A DNA stretch of 64,000 bases. It comes from Adiantum capillus-veneris. Its lineage: Eukaryota > Streptophyta > Polypodiopsida > Polypodiales > Pteridaceae. This document shows positions 46,626 to 58,337 of the stretch, one piece after another (position 1 is the stretch's first letter; each line of letters opens with the position of its first letter). The stretch spans positions 72,254,676 through 72,318,675 of the forward strand of contig CM043969.1 of NCBI GenBank assembly GCA_014529385.2, in the 5' to 3' direction. The notes below the pieces were generated by a model that made no database searches, had not been told where the DNA came from, and saw only the letters and a list, made by a program, of their open reading frames with translations. A program made the translations under genes and the position numbers.

Positions 46626-49268
46626 CTAGTATTGAATCTCTTGAAGGAAGAATTCGCTTTTCTTTTGGTTGACCAAAAGCTTGTTCTCCCTCAATGCTTG
46701 AAAAATCACTTGGAGATGTTGCTTATGTTCCTCCAAAGACTTGGAGTAGATGATGATATCATCAAAGAACACTCCAGTGAATTTGCGGTATGGTCTAAAA
46801 ATTTTCTCGATCAAAAGATTGAACGTAGCTGGTGCATTAGTCAAGCCAAAAGGCATGACTAGATATTTATAAAGACCAAACGTTGTACGAAACGCGGTCT
46901 TTAAGATATCTTCATCCACTATCCTTATTTGATGATAGCCACTCTTAAGGTCAATCCTATTGAAGTAGGTTGAGCCTTGTAGCTTATCAAACAGATCTTC
47001 TACCCGAGGTACGGGAAATCTGTTTTTGATAGTGATATGGTTTAGTGCTCGATAGTCCACACACATACGGTATGTACCATCTTTCTTTTGCACTAAAAGG
47101 ACTGGAGAACAAAAGGGAGAGGAACTAGGTCTCACCATCACTTTGTCTACCAGCTCTTGTACTTGCCTCATGATCTCCTCTTGTTAAGCTTGTGAAACTT
47201 GATAAGGAGGCTTGTTAGGTGGTGAGCTTCCAGGAAGGAGCTCAATACGATGGTCATCATCCCCTCGTTTTGGAGGTAAGTCCATAGGGATATCATCGAT
47301 GAACACATCTTGGAATCCTTTTAGAAAATTAGACAAGTCTAACTCTTCTTGATTCCTACCAGTTACATTTGATGAAACATTAGTATCTTTTAGAGACTCT
47401 TTGACAAAAATCATGTACGCAGAAACTGAGCTCTTCATTGACTTATCAAAAGCAAGAGGATTTACAAGTGGAATAGTGCAACCACGCTCACTAGCATCTA
47501 TATACATGTTCTTTCCCCTATAGGTGAAGTAGATTCTCCTTTCAGGGAACTTCATGTTGGCAGCCATGCGATCAAACCATGGTGCCCCTAGGATAACATC
47601 CTCATGTTGGAGAGGAGAGATAAAGAAGTCTTCCTTGTCGACATAGCTTTGGACATGAAGCCTCAACTTCCCAATCAAGGGAGTAACGGAGGCTTGTTGT
47701 CCCTTGAAAGCTGCATCAGCCACTACTATATCTCCCATCTCAAAAGCTTGAATGCCCAACTTGGTGGCCAACTCCATTGATATGAAGTTAAGAGTAGAGC
47801 CAGGGTCAAACAAGATGAAGGCATCATGCTCTCCTACCTTTCCTCAAGCATAGGAAAGTGATGATCCTTTGCAATGAGCATCCTCTTTTGGAGCTTCGAT
47901 GGTGGAAGCCCTAGGAGTCTCATTGCGAGTATTCTTCTTGGGGCAAGAACGATAGCCATGTCCTTGCTCCCCACACTTGAAACACTTATGGTCCTTGCAA
48001 AAAGCTTCAAGCTCTTCAGGAGAGAGTTTGTTTTTACCTTTGTAAACTCCCTTCTCCTTGGACCGATTGTTGTTGTTGTTGGAATTGACTTGGGAAGTAT
48101 TTTGAACATTGGTTTTCCCCTTTGCATCATTTTTGTCTTTGTTTTCCATGGGCTTGACATTACGTCTAGCCCCTTGATGGAAATTCATGCGTGAAGCAAC
48201 CATGGTGTGATGGATTACTTCGCTAATAGTACCAGGCCGTTGAGAGTTGATGTATTCGGCCATCTCTTCAGGTAATTCCACACAGAATTGTTGCCTTTGC
48301 TCGGCAAAGTCTATCTTTTGAAAGACAGTAGCCTTGAGATGTAAATCCCAAAACTTGTCTACATATTTGTGGATAGACTCATGCGAGAGGAGCTTCAAGC
48401 TGCGCCATTCGGTAAGCACTTTGTCCTTTGCATTGCTTGCAAGGAATTGCTTCATGATGGAAACTCGTAGAGTTTTCCATGTCTTTGGGGCTTCACCATT
48501 TCCACGAAGGCTAGCCCACCATTGAAGAGCTGATTTTTGGAAGTGCATAGCTACATGGCATAGCTTAGAGGACTTTGTGAAGCCCTCATCTCCAAAGGCC
48601 GCATCAAATTGCTGGATGAAGGCCAACACTTTGTCGGTAGCACCGAAGGTGCCATCATAGGTGAGAAAAGAGATACTCTTTCCTCCCTCCTTGAACTTCT
48701 TTAGCTTTTGTGACCTTCGCCATGCAGGAAATGATTTGCGATGTCCTCCCCTCTTGTATTCTCTAGGAGAATAACCATAACTTTCATCAGAAGAGGAGGA
48801 AGGTGAAGAAGAAGGAGAAGAGGGTGACCTCTTCCTAGCCCTTTTCTTCCTTTGTTTCCTCTCTTGCCTTTCAGAGTGATGAGGAGAAGGACTATGTGTT
48901 GATCTTTTCCTCTTGGGAGGAGTGGGCGATCGTCTAGACTGCCGTCTTCATGGAGCCACATCTTCAGAGGAACTTAAAATTTCATTGCTTTCTTGCTCTT
49001 TGGATTCCTCCTCTCGAATGGGAGAGAGTCTTCTTTTGGGGGTCTCTTCAAGAGGCCTCCTAAGCTCTCTCTCCTCTTGGAGAGGAAGAGAAATTCCATA
49101 AGCACGAAGTTGTTGAGTAACTTCGGCTTGCAAAGCAGGGTTGCCCATAGCTTGCTGCAACCTAGTGACGAGATAATTCACAAACATGGGAGCATCATCA
49201 TTAGCACCTTCATGTGCAAAATCAAAGCTATCAATGTTCATTCTACTCTCTTGATTATTGTCAGCCAT
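46626..49268 (-). pseudogene. Gypsy gag-protease-reverse transcriptase with three in-frame stops
   Basis: From ATG 49268 (MADNNQESR) a single minus frame can be followed to 46626 with no shift, but through TGA at 48948-48950, TGA at 47844-47846 and TAA at 47184-47186. Gag has an N-terminal part, a serine/arginine-rich basic stretch (about 48945-48740), the capsid (AFIQQFDAAFGDEG, ALQWWASL) and one knuckle, CFKCGEQGHGYRSC. Protease shows DPGSTLNF. Reverse transcriptase shows SPVLLVQKKDGTYRMCVDYR, MPFGLTNAPATF and the catalytic FFDDIIIYS. The frame then shifts near 46626. In the older copy at 1.7-7 kb, the first stop aligns with an Arg codon and the second with TGG, so these stops are new in this copy. 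Confidence 0.92.
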
Positions 49269-49669
49269 GTTAACAAAATTTATGTATGTACTTAGTGTAT
49301 GCTTCGGCAATTCAAAACCTTAGTTGCCACTCCTCTTAGCCTTTGAAAACCGGCTCTTAAGTATCTACACCCACGGCTCGAAGTGGTTAATTATAGAGAG
49401 TAGAGGAGTAGGTCTAACATAGCAGAGTTGCCAAGGGCTAGCTCCTTTCGGACTTCTTATGGCTCAATAATGGTAAAGCCGTAGGCAAGTCTAAAAAGAC
49501 TCCATTATTAAGTCCAAAGCTCCCGAGGTGTGCACCATCCCCCACATAGTGGGCTCAACAAAACCGATAGTAGATCCTAGTTCCACTTACCCTAATATAA
49601 TTAACAACATCAACCATTTATAGGCTACTTAAGGACCTCTCTTCTTAAGCAAGAAAAGAGAAACCAAAT

Positions 49670-49681
49670 GCTCTGATACCA
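49670..49681 (-). other. Primer-binding site of the gypsy element
   Basis: Plus strand GCTCTGATACCA, one base from the LTR. Initiator-Met type. Confidence 0.92.
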
Positions 49682-49682
49682 A

Positions 49683-51255
49683 TGTAATGAAATTGGCCTA
49701 TTTAATTTGAGAGTAGCGGAAATTAATGAGAGTACTTTTGAGAAATGACTTTGTGAGCATAGCGGGTGAACATAATTGAAGATAGCAACATAATCATAGC
49801 AATTAGTTAACTTGGCATGAACAATACTTTTGCAAGAGAGAGAATTTAGAGAACATGACAACAGTTGAGGACCGGATTTATGTGGAGCCAGTCCCCCCTC
49901 CAATAGGCATTTGTATTATGATTTCTCCCATTAAGAGAGACTTGTTACAATACAATCTTTGTGTTCCTTGTGACCTAGGTGATGCAATGAAGATGGAAAG
50001 CTTCATGCATCACAAACATAACATAAACTTGAAGAAAGCTTTAACTATCCCAAGCCTCAGTCCCAAGACCTCAAACACCTTCAAAGGTGGAGAGAGCTAG
50101 GAGGGAATGAGGGTAGGGAAGAGGAAGAAGAAACATTTCGTAGGAGAAAGAATTAGTTCCTTACTTATCATAACTCTTGTTGCTAGCATACATAATAGCA
50201 TAGTAATGAAGAAGAAGGAGATGGCAAGCTTAAGCATTGAATCATGGCTCTTGGTTGGATTTTCACTCCATATCCAAGAGTGTTGGTGTAGGCTCTCAAC
50301 CTCTACTTGCTTGGAGAAGGAGAGGGAGCTCTTGCACTTTGCATAGCACACAATGAGAGTGTTTGTGAGTGTGTGTGGGTGAGTATATCCCCTAAGCAAC
50401 CCCCTAGCTTGCTTGGGTCGACCCCCCCTTGTAGCTCATGCTTGAAGCTCATTGGACCCCTCCAAGCCTAGCCAATCACAAGCAGGAGGCATTACAAGCA
50501 GCAAGGGTAGCCTTGAGACAAGTGTCCCCCTTTCCCCTTTGAGAGAGAGGGCTAGATAAATGCTAAATCAATTAATTAAATCTCCTAAATTATTATTGGA
50601 CCCCTTGGGTGGCCAACCAATAGGCTTCAGGCACACCATGAGGGCAACATGGGGAGAAACTTGACAAGTGTCCCTTTTGCTTTCTTTGTACCATGCATGC
50701 CTTGTGTGAGTGTGTGGGTGTTCTCTCTCATCCCCCCTCATGTAGGGCTTGCCCCCTCCTTGTAGGGATTGAATCTTTGACTTTTTGACACCTCAAGCCC
50801 CTCATGCATAGGCCCAGTTCCCACCACAAGCTTGGCTCATAAGCACTTTAAGCTTGGGCTGGGTTCTCACCTCAAGTGCAACCCTAGCATCTCAAGCATG
50901 TCAAGCACCTCAAGCACCTTAGTCATCAAGCAGGACAAGCACCTCGAGCTGGGTCAGGCTCCCGCGCCTCAAGCTCAGCCCTAGCTTACCTAAGGTCAAA
51001 GGCCTTTTACACACATTATTGGAGGTCTTCAATGAAGCTCACCCTAAGGTCTTATGCTCCATTTGTTAGCCTTGCTCTTTGATAGACCATCTCTCATTTG
51101 GGCCCCTTTACCATTGGCCCCGTGTTGAGATAGATCTATAAGCACATGTCTATATCTTAACACTTGTTCCTGTTTATTCTCCCACATTAAGTGATCAATT
51201 TAATATGAGAAAATCATTTGGGTTGGTTAGATATTAGATATTAGATTTTATGACA
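49683..51255 (-). repeat. 5' LTR of the gypsy element
   Basis: 1573 bp, same ends as the 3' LTR. The ORF-like stretches inside both LTRs (49855-50100 plus, 50097-50399 minus) are kept only because the LTRs are near-identical. Confidence 0.95.
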
Positions 51256-51260
51256 AGACC

Positions 51261-52075
51261 TCTTAGAAAAATCAATATTCAAAATCTACTTCTAATAAGA
51301 GGGTAGAGGACAAGAGGGAGTATGTGGCAGAGCAAAGAGTGAATGAGGCTTCTTGGGCGATACAATCCATGCGAATTGGTAGTAAGGTATCATATAGTGG
51401 CACAAAAAATGGAACAAGACGCTAGCAAAAATCGGAGATGGATGCTCGAAAGGCGTTCAAGCACTAAGCTTTGAGGGCTACCCCAAGCATCCTAATGGTG
51501 TCCAATACCAAATGATGTGGTGTTGTTCAACTTATGTTATTCATTTGTTACATAGTGAAACACAACATCAATCCACATCCAGATCCTCCACTAGGCACGT
51601 GGCTAGTAGCTCTTGGGGTTAACTTGACAAAGAAAGAAGTCAAGTCCTTACATGAGGGCTGGTACATGTTAGAAATTAGAAAGGTTGTCGGAGGTTCAAG
51701 AAATGCACCCACAACACCAATGACCAATGCAAGTCTCTATATGGAGGAGTTGAAAGGGACAAAGGTGCAGGAGTATGAAGTGGCATCCAAGTGAGATATT
51801 GCTCATCCATAGTGGCATTGAAGAGGATTTGTAAAGCACTAGAGATGAAAGCAAGAGTGAGTGAAGAGATGGTCCAAGCAGAGAATGTATATGAAATTTT
51901 CAAGTTTTTTCGAGATAAATTTATTATGGAGGGTCATATCTATTGTATGGAGATTCAAAACGAACGCTCTTGTAGTTGCTCTGACTTTGTAGAGCAGGAA
52001 GAGCAAGGAAAGCTCTATTTTTTATGTAAGCACTTGTACTTTGTGTTTCTCCACATATTAAACCTAAGCTAAAAT
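51261..52075 (+). pseudogene. SWIM zinc-finger gene fragment, right part of the split locus
   Basis: On the plus strand near 51320-51400, the frame reads VNEASWAIQSMRIGSKVSYSG. 51534-51790 is open with LGVNLTKKEVKSLHEGW. 51791-52072 encodes MKARVSEEMVQAENVYEIF and then a SWIM-like finger, CSCSDF followed by LCKHLYFVF (C-x-C...C-x-H). SWIM fingers bind DNA or proteins and are common in plant MULE-type transposases and FAR1-like factors. The blocks are in different frames, and the left part (41640-42492) is cut off by the gypsy insertion, so this locus is dead. Confidence 0.55.
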
Positions 52076-52079
52076 GAGC

Positions 52080-52616
52080 ACATGTTCATTTCACCAACCA
52101 ATACTTCATAATGAGGAATTTTGCAATGCTCTTAGCTGCATTCGAACCCTAAACTTGCATGGAGTAGTGTAAAACATACTACCCAAGCTTCTATTATATA
52201 TTTTTAGATTTACTTTGGTGTAATTTCTAAAATTTAGATCCATTTATTTTTCCATTTTCCTATGGATTGTTAGGAACCTACCACATGCTGTAGGGTATCT
52301 TATATGCTATTGTAAAGGTACACCCTTATTTTGTGATATCTATCCTCATTATGTATTTTGTGACATTCTCTCCCCGACAATCAATGATTTGACATTGTGA
52401 CAACCATTAACTTTATTCTACTTGCAAATGTATTCTCCATGATTGGGTAGGAATATATCTAAGATTAAAATTGAACCTTCTAATTTGAAGATTTTGCGTG
52501 GTGTGTATTCCATTGTGGTTTGTGCTAAAAGTGATTAAATTGGCTATACAACTAGAGAATTATGAAACCCAAAAGGCATGCATGAAAATATCAAAGTTGG
52601 GTAGCTTACATTTGCA

Positions 52617-52668
<52 letters not shown>

Positions 52669-53028
52669 CATTATGTCTGACATCGACATGATCTTTTACA
52701 ATCTAGAGTCAACATTACATGCAACACATAAGATAATCTCACCAATGCTCAAAAACCACATTAAAAAAGATCGTTGTGTAGGTTTAAGGTCAACCATAAT
52801 GGCTTGAGTGCTTTATCGCCAACATGATAAAAAGGACTCTCCTACTATCCAAGAACTCAATGAAAAGTCAGCATGCCACCTTTGTTTTGAATCGTGGAAA
52901 ATACTCAACGAGCAGTACATAACCATACTTCATGTTCAACTTATGCAAGAAGTGGCAAAGTACGTGCCATGAATCAGCTTGTCTTCTAATATGCTTTTAT
53001 GCACTTGTAATTCCTATATGGCTATATG
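52080..53028. other. No recognisable gene; (TC)n at 52619-52666
   Basis: AT-rich sequence with a perfect TC microsatellite of about 24 units. The short frame 52498-52680 runs into the repeat and is not convincing. Confidence 0.5.
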
Positions 53029-53254
53029 TGTTGGGGTAAAGGCAGCATGTGCCTTGCCCTAGGGCTGGACATCCAGTGTCCGACCACCCACTGACTTCAC
53101 TACCGCTGACCTTATCCTTTCTACATGAAAGAAGAAAGAACAAGGGGTCTTACTCATTTAGTAGTGAGTACTACACCCACACACACAGTCTATCACTCTA
53201 CACTCACCGCACACACTCTCGCACCACACACCTTTTGCACTGGCGTGCTCTTCA
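53029..53254 (+). repeat. 5' LTR of the decayed element
   Basis: 226 bp, TGTTGGGG ... CTCTTCA. Next to it is the primer site at 53257-53268. Confidence 0.85.
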
Positions 53255-53256
53255 AT

Positions 53257-53268
53257 TGGTATTAGAGC
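53257..53268 (+). other. Primer-binding site of the decayed element
   Basis: TGGTATTAGAGC, two bases after the LTR. Initiator-Met type with one change. Confidence 0.75.
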
Positions 53269-53269
53269 G

Positions 53270-54970
53270 CAAGGGGATTGGCAACAAAAATCTTGACATT
53301 ACATCATGAGGAGCAGAGTAAAATAAAAAATAAGTTTTTTTACAGGTCGTTTTTACCAATTTCAAGCTCCAAGACAATGTTTTTATGGATTCGGATGGAT
53401 ATGATCCAAGAGTCTAAGTTGTGGTTTGGTAAGTTTTGGACGCAATGGCAATGTTTAATTTTTGAAGTTTTGTTCACTATTACAGCAAGTGTAGTAGCAG
53501 GTTTGTTTTACACTTTCGGACTACAAAACACTATTTTTGTTGTATCTCTCACACTCGAACACGGATCTATATGATCTAAGAGTCTACCTGAGAGTTTCTC
53601 GATGTTCCATATGCATTGGTGATATCACATTTTTAAAATTTTGAATGCTGACATTTCTGTAGCAACTTGAATCAATCTCCTACAATAACCCGCAACAATT
53701 TCTAAAGCAATTACTTGCAACATTTATAAGTTTTGATTTGGGATGTGGATTTCGAAGTTATATAGATTGGGATGTGATTTTGTGCGCATTGAAATTGTGT
53801 GGGGTTTCAAAGAGTTTGCAGTACTTGGTTTAGCTCTTCTCGATTATGAATTAATATGCGGATACAGATTGAGCTAGTTACAACTTACAAGTGATACAAA
53901 TTCACAAGCATACAAGTTACGGACAAGTGGAGTTTTTTGAAGAGCTACCCATGCGGGAGTGAGCTTTGTTGCCATAGGTTTGGTGGTTTATGTATGCCTA
54001 TATGTAGATCTATGATTTGAAACAGTTTTGTCTATCATAGGTTTATGCACTTTGTTCAATCCAGTAATTTGTCTTGCTTCTATCCATCGTATTTGGAGAT
54101 GTTTGACTTGATGTATGATAGATTGTGGATGAGAGATTTGATCTCTGTTTATGCACATGGCCTAGTTGGATTCACAGGATTTGTGCATGCCGGTTTTGGT
54201 GAGATGTTTGAGATATTGCTCAAATTATAGGGGAAGCTTTGTTGGATTTTTCCCAAGTTCTCACCATAGTTCCTATGTATTCGCAATCTTCTCTGTGATG
54301 CTTTAGTGATTAAGTGCGACTCTTGCTTTGATTGCTTTTTTGTCGCTTTTGAAAAAGGATTTAGTGTTCTTGTATCCACTCTCGTAGGAGTGAGATTTGT
54401 GTATGCTCGTAGTGGCTATGTATTATAGGGTAAGCATTGTTTTTGATCGGTGGATATTTTGATCATGAGTCTACTCCTTACATGTTACAGGTAGTCACAA
54501 GTTATAGGTTCTACAAGTTTCTTTGGTAGAGCTATGTTGAGCTACATGTTGCATATGTTTTTTATTATAGTTATGATTGTGTAGTGGTCGAGGTGATCTC
54601 CCACTTTGGCATCTTTGATGTGGTTTATGGTTGAGATTTTGCTTAGTTTACAAGGGAGGCTCTATTAGATTTCTCGCCATACACCTTTTGATGCATATGC
54701 AGATTTTGGTTTCTTGACATACAAAGATGACTCATGAGAGACGGCGGTATCATTCATGACGATACTTGCGTTGTTGGGATTGTGCTCACACATGGCACAT
54801 TAAACTTTGTTGTTTTTGGCATATGAGGCAATGGCAGTGATGTATGCAAGATGTAGAAATGGTTTTGACACATGCTAGAGAGGTGGCTCAGTATGCCAAT
54901 GATGGTGATGTCACATTTACCTCTAGCATTCCTCATGCTTATATGTCTAGGATAGGTGACATTTCTTCTC
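53270..54970 (+). other. Internal region with no intact gag
   Basis: An open frame at 53278-53574 and others show no gag motif I can name. By position this should be leader and gag. Gag may have been lost or eroded beyond recognition. Confidence 0.4.
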
Positions 54971-54974
54971 GTTG

Positions 54975-55100
54975 ATTGTTAGATGAGGATGCAGTCTTCC
55001 ACATCACACCTTGTCATGAGTGGTTTAGTAATTTCTCTAGCGGGAGGCTTGGCCGTGTGCACTTGGCCGATGGTTCAACATTTCAGTTGCAAGAATAGGA
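54975..55100 (+). pseudogene. Copia protease remnant
   Basis: A plus-strand frame reads LLDEDAVFHITPCHEWF then LGRVHLADGSTFQLQ, matching the copia protease pattern (W-x-L-D-S-G-A-x-x-H-x-T ... V-x-L-A-D-G-S). The catalytic D-S-G is altered to D-E-D. Neighbouring sequence up to 56146 contains stops in all frames apart from short pieces (for example 55555-55752). Confidence 0.7.
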
Positions 55101-56146
55101 GATATATGCATGTCATTACCTAGTGGTACATCTTTAATGTTATGGCATGTGTGTTATGTTGTTGAGATCACGCAAAGTTTGCTTTCGATGAGACAACTAG
55201 CAAATTGCGGTTGCCATGTACCACTTTGAGAGCAGTCTTTCTCGATGCATTGCGGATTGCTTTGTGATTGCAAGAGAAGCTAGATATGGCTTCTCCGCTC
55301 CATTGGATGTATCTGAGGTTCCAAATAGTTTGGTCTTGATTGCATCATGGACATGTGGTATATGAGGTGCAAGGCGTGTCTCATTTGAGAGTGAGGTCCA
55401 ATATGCTCAAGAGATAGAGCATGTAGCTGTGTTAGACATGTCAGTAAACTTTGTAGAGGCAAGGTGGAGCGAGATTGCTCCAGTGAGACACAATAAGTGT
55501 TGTCAGATTTGTGCAGACTGAGGTAGACGGGGTCTACTCCCTAGAGACACACATATGACAGACATGGAGTTCTTTGATATGCTCATGCTAGAGGTTGATG
55601 AGGTGATGCACGGACACATGGTTCCACCTATGCATGAGAGGGACATAGCCATCCCAAGGTCAATGATGACACATCCAATCGTGATGAGCAGTCGTGATAA
55701 TGCAGTGTATGTAGATAGCACTGAGGAGGCTAGTTTAGCCAGGTTTGTGTAGATCTTGTGAGTGTTTGGGCGTCTCATATACGACTTAATAGTGTCGAGA
55801 CCTGACATAGTAGCTGTAGTGGGAGCATTTGCAACAAGTATTGTCATTTTTACGATGACTGACACTAGCATGATGCATTGTGGAGCTATGTAGACCATAC
55901 AAAAATATTTTCAAGACTTGCATGCAGGTTCTAGCGTGGATTTGCACGCTCGCATATCAAGTAGAGCCAATACGGTTGCATGTAGATCGAGTGAGCAAGC
56001 GAGTGGATGTTGCTAAGAGAGTCTTTGAGCATCAAGTGAGCGAGCCAGTGGACATTGTTGATAGAGTCTCTCACCTATTTCTTGTACATACCAGTAGTTT
56101 TGCTAGTAGGACCCACTTATCGGCACATTTGTCTTTAAGTAGAGTA

Positions 56147-56359
56147 TGTTGGGGTAAAGGTGGCATGTGCCTTGCCCTAGTATATGATGTCTGACCACCC
56201 ACTGACTTCATTAACCATTAACCTTATTCTTTATACATAAAAAAATAAGGGGTCTCACCCATTTAGCAGTGAGTACTCCACCCACACACAAAATCTATCA
56301 CTCTACACTCATCGCACACACTCTCCCACCACACAGCTTCCGCATTAGTGTGCTCTTTA
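56147..56359 (+). repeat. 3' LTR of the decayed element
   Basis: 213 bp, TGTTGGGGTAAAGG ... TGCTCTTTA. Confidence 0.82.
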
Positions 56360-56583
56360 GTATGTGACTAAAGTTTATCACTCTATAAAATATTTTTTCA
56401 CTTTGACTTATCAAAGTGTAATGAATAATGCACATTCACATTCATTAATACACAATGTTGATTATGTATTTATTTCATAATCTTGTTTGTTTGAGTTTTT
56501 CTTCTAAAGTTTTAAGTATCAAGTGCTTTTTAATTGTGAAATTTAATTGGAAGAGCCACACGTCTCTCTTCCTCTCAGCCTAA

Positions 56584-56587
<4 letters not shown>

Positions 56588-56637
<50 letters not shown>
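56588..56637. repeat. (CT)n(CA)n compound microsatellite
   Basis: About 13 CT units followed by about 11 CA units. Confidence 0.95.
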
Positions 56638-56639
56638 TT

Positions 56640-57735
56640 GCTAGGGATAATGTGTTAACTTCACTATACTGGTGCTCCTTGTGTACTGGTACTAGTACTG
56701 GTACCAATGCTACATGTGTATTCGTACTGGTAAGGGTACTATATTATATTGAACGAATACTGGTGCTACATATGTACTATTATTGAAGCTACTGGTACTA
56801 ACCATGTACTGGAATTGTATTATATTGAACTGGTACTATTGATACTTATGTGATATAATGGTACTGGTACTGGCACCGTTTATGTACATTATTATACTAG
56901 ACTGGTACTGGGACTACTTATGATACTAGTATGAGTACTACTTGTGTAATGGTTGTGGTACTAGTAGTGTTTGTGTACATTAATATATTGGAATGGTGAT
57001 ACTTATGTATTGGTATTGGTGTTACTCGTGTACTAGTACTGAACTGGTACTGGTATTGGTACTGTATTGTACTGAACTGGTACTGGTGCTACTTGTGTAC
57101 CGGTGATACTAGAACGAATGTAAGAATGGGTGGACCTTTTGCCCGGCTAGAATAGTGTAAGGACAGTATCCTTGGGCATTATTTACTGGGGCTAATTTAT
57201 CTGGGGAGTCCTAGGTGAATTATAGTAGGTAATTTAGTAGTTGATAATTTGGAGGTGCCTTAAAAGACACCTAATTCTTCATAAATAGCTAATACAGGTA
57301 CTGGAATTGTATTGTACTGAACTAATACTGCTGCTACTTGTGTAATATACTGGTACTGGTAATGGCACTGGCATCGTTCATGTACGGGGCTACTTATACT
57401 GGTACGGGTACTACTTGTGTATTGGTATTGGTACTGGTACTAGTACTGTAATATATTGGATTGGTGATACTTGTGTGGTGCTACTTGTGGACTGGTATTG
57501 AATTGGTAATGTATTGTACTGAACTGGTACTGGTGCTACTTGTGTACTGGTGATACTGGAACTAATGTAAAAATGGGTGGACCTTTTGGCTCGGCTAGGA
57601 TAGTGTGTTAATATCCTTAGGCATTATTATTGGGGCTAATTGACCTAGGGAGTCCTAGGTGAATTACGGTCGGTAATTCATTAGTTGATATTTGGAGGTG
57701 CCATAATGACACCTAATTCTTCATAAATATCTAAG
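56640..57735. repeat. TACTGGTAC word array with a duplicated 450-490-bp block
   Basis: ACTGGTACTGG, GGTACTACTTGTGTA and relatives recur every 10-40 bases in 56640-57110 and 57295-57560. Each part is followed by a word-free stretch that is itself duplicated (57110-57295 and 57556-57735, sharing AATGGGTGGACCTTTTG and AGTCCTAGGTGAATTA). The phrase TTGTACTGAACTGGTACTGG lies at 57068 and 57515 (447 apart), and GGAATTGTAT at 56811 and 57303 (492 apart). The array plus its tail has therefore been duplicated as one block. Confidence 0.85.
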
Positions 57736-58023
57736 TAATATGATAAAAGGCCGGCGGCATGGCTTTGGCCTTTTGTCCTCTTCTGTGTTAAAGCATACTG
57801 GCCCTCCTGCAATCTGTGCTACTTAAAACTTAATTTGATAAGTGATGAACTCAAAAACATATGTGCTATTAAAAGTTGTTAGGTGGTACCATAAGGGTAC
57901 CTAACCTTAGTTATAAAAGACTTATGGGCAGGTTATCCGGCTCTGTAAATGATGTCTTCTTCTACTTAATAGCGAGGTAGATTCCTCTTGACGGGTCTGC
58001 AATACTGCACCCTTAGCGCTTTG
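57736..58023. other. No recognisable gene
   Basis: Unassigned sequence between the word array and a microsatellite. Confidence 0.4.
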
Positions 58024-58046
58024 TCTCTCTCTCTCTCGCTCTCTTT

Positions 58047-58128
<82 letters not shown>
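58024..58128. repeat. (CT)n(GT)n compound microsatellite
   Basis: A CT-rich run with a few interruptions, then about 22 GT units. Frames of histidine/threonine or leucine/serine over it are artefacts. Confidence 0.95.
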
Positions 58129-58255
58129 AAGGCGACGCTGGTGCACCGTCCCCCTCTTGAAACCGGGCCTGCCATATGGCTGTGAAGGACGGTGGCTACT
58201 TGCTTTAAACCCTATAAAAAGGTGAGCTTTACATGCTTACTTAGAATTGGAAGAG

Positions 58256-58274
58256 TGTGTGTGTGTGTGTGTGT
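58256..58274. repeat. (GT)n microsatellite
   Basis: About 9 GT units. Confidence 0.9.
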
Positions 58275-58337
58275 ACTTGGGAGTTGTTGTTTGTGAGGGT
58301 TTTACCTGTAAAGGGGTAGTGTTAAGTGTCGTATCTA

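Larger units (their letters stand above)
42493..51255 (-). mobile_element. Full-length Ty3/gypsy chromovirus-type retrotransposon
   Basis: LTRs at 42493-44133 and 49683-51255 are flanked by AGACC on both sides (42488-42492 and 51256-51260). On the minus strand the order is LTR, initiator-Met primer site, gag, protease, reverse transcriptase, RNase H, integrase, chromodomain-like C-terminus, purine tract, LTR, which is gypsy order (integrase last). By eye the LTRs differ at about 18-19 of 1573 bases, near 1.2%, plus one 68-bp length change, so insertion is recent. Coding frames nevertheless carry three in-frame stops and at least two frameshifts. It splits a SWIM-finger gene. The internal bases next to the 3' LTR also read AGACCTCT, so the duplication is slightly ambiguous. 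Confidence 0.95.
53029..56359 (+). mobile_element. Decayed copia-type LTR element
   Basis: Two related LTRs (53029-53254 and 56147-56359) share TGTTGGGGTAAAGG, CTTGCCCTAG, GACCACCCACTGACTTCA and ACTCTACACTCA. A primer site, TGGTATTAGAGC, follows the first. Flanks read ATATG (53024-53028) and GTATG (56360-56364), a 4-of-5 target duplication. The 2.9-kb interior has many stops; only a protease remnant is convincing. The right LTR ends CTCTTTA rather than CA, a decay change. Divergence is clearly larger than for the elements at 33-41 and 42-51 kb. Confidence 0.85.

Noticed and set aside
46632-46862. 76-codon plus-strand frame inside gypsy reverse transcriptase
   Set aside because: Antisense shadow of a well-conserved reverse transcriptase segment.
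53278-53574. 98-codon frame after the decayed element's primer site as a gag gene
   Set aside because: No capsid or knuckle motif; it has an apparent hydrophobic stretch instead and no homologue known to me.
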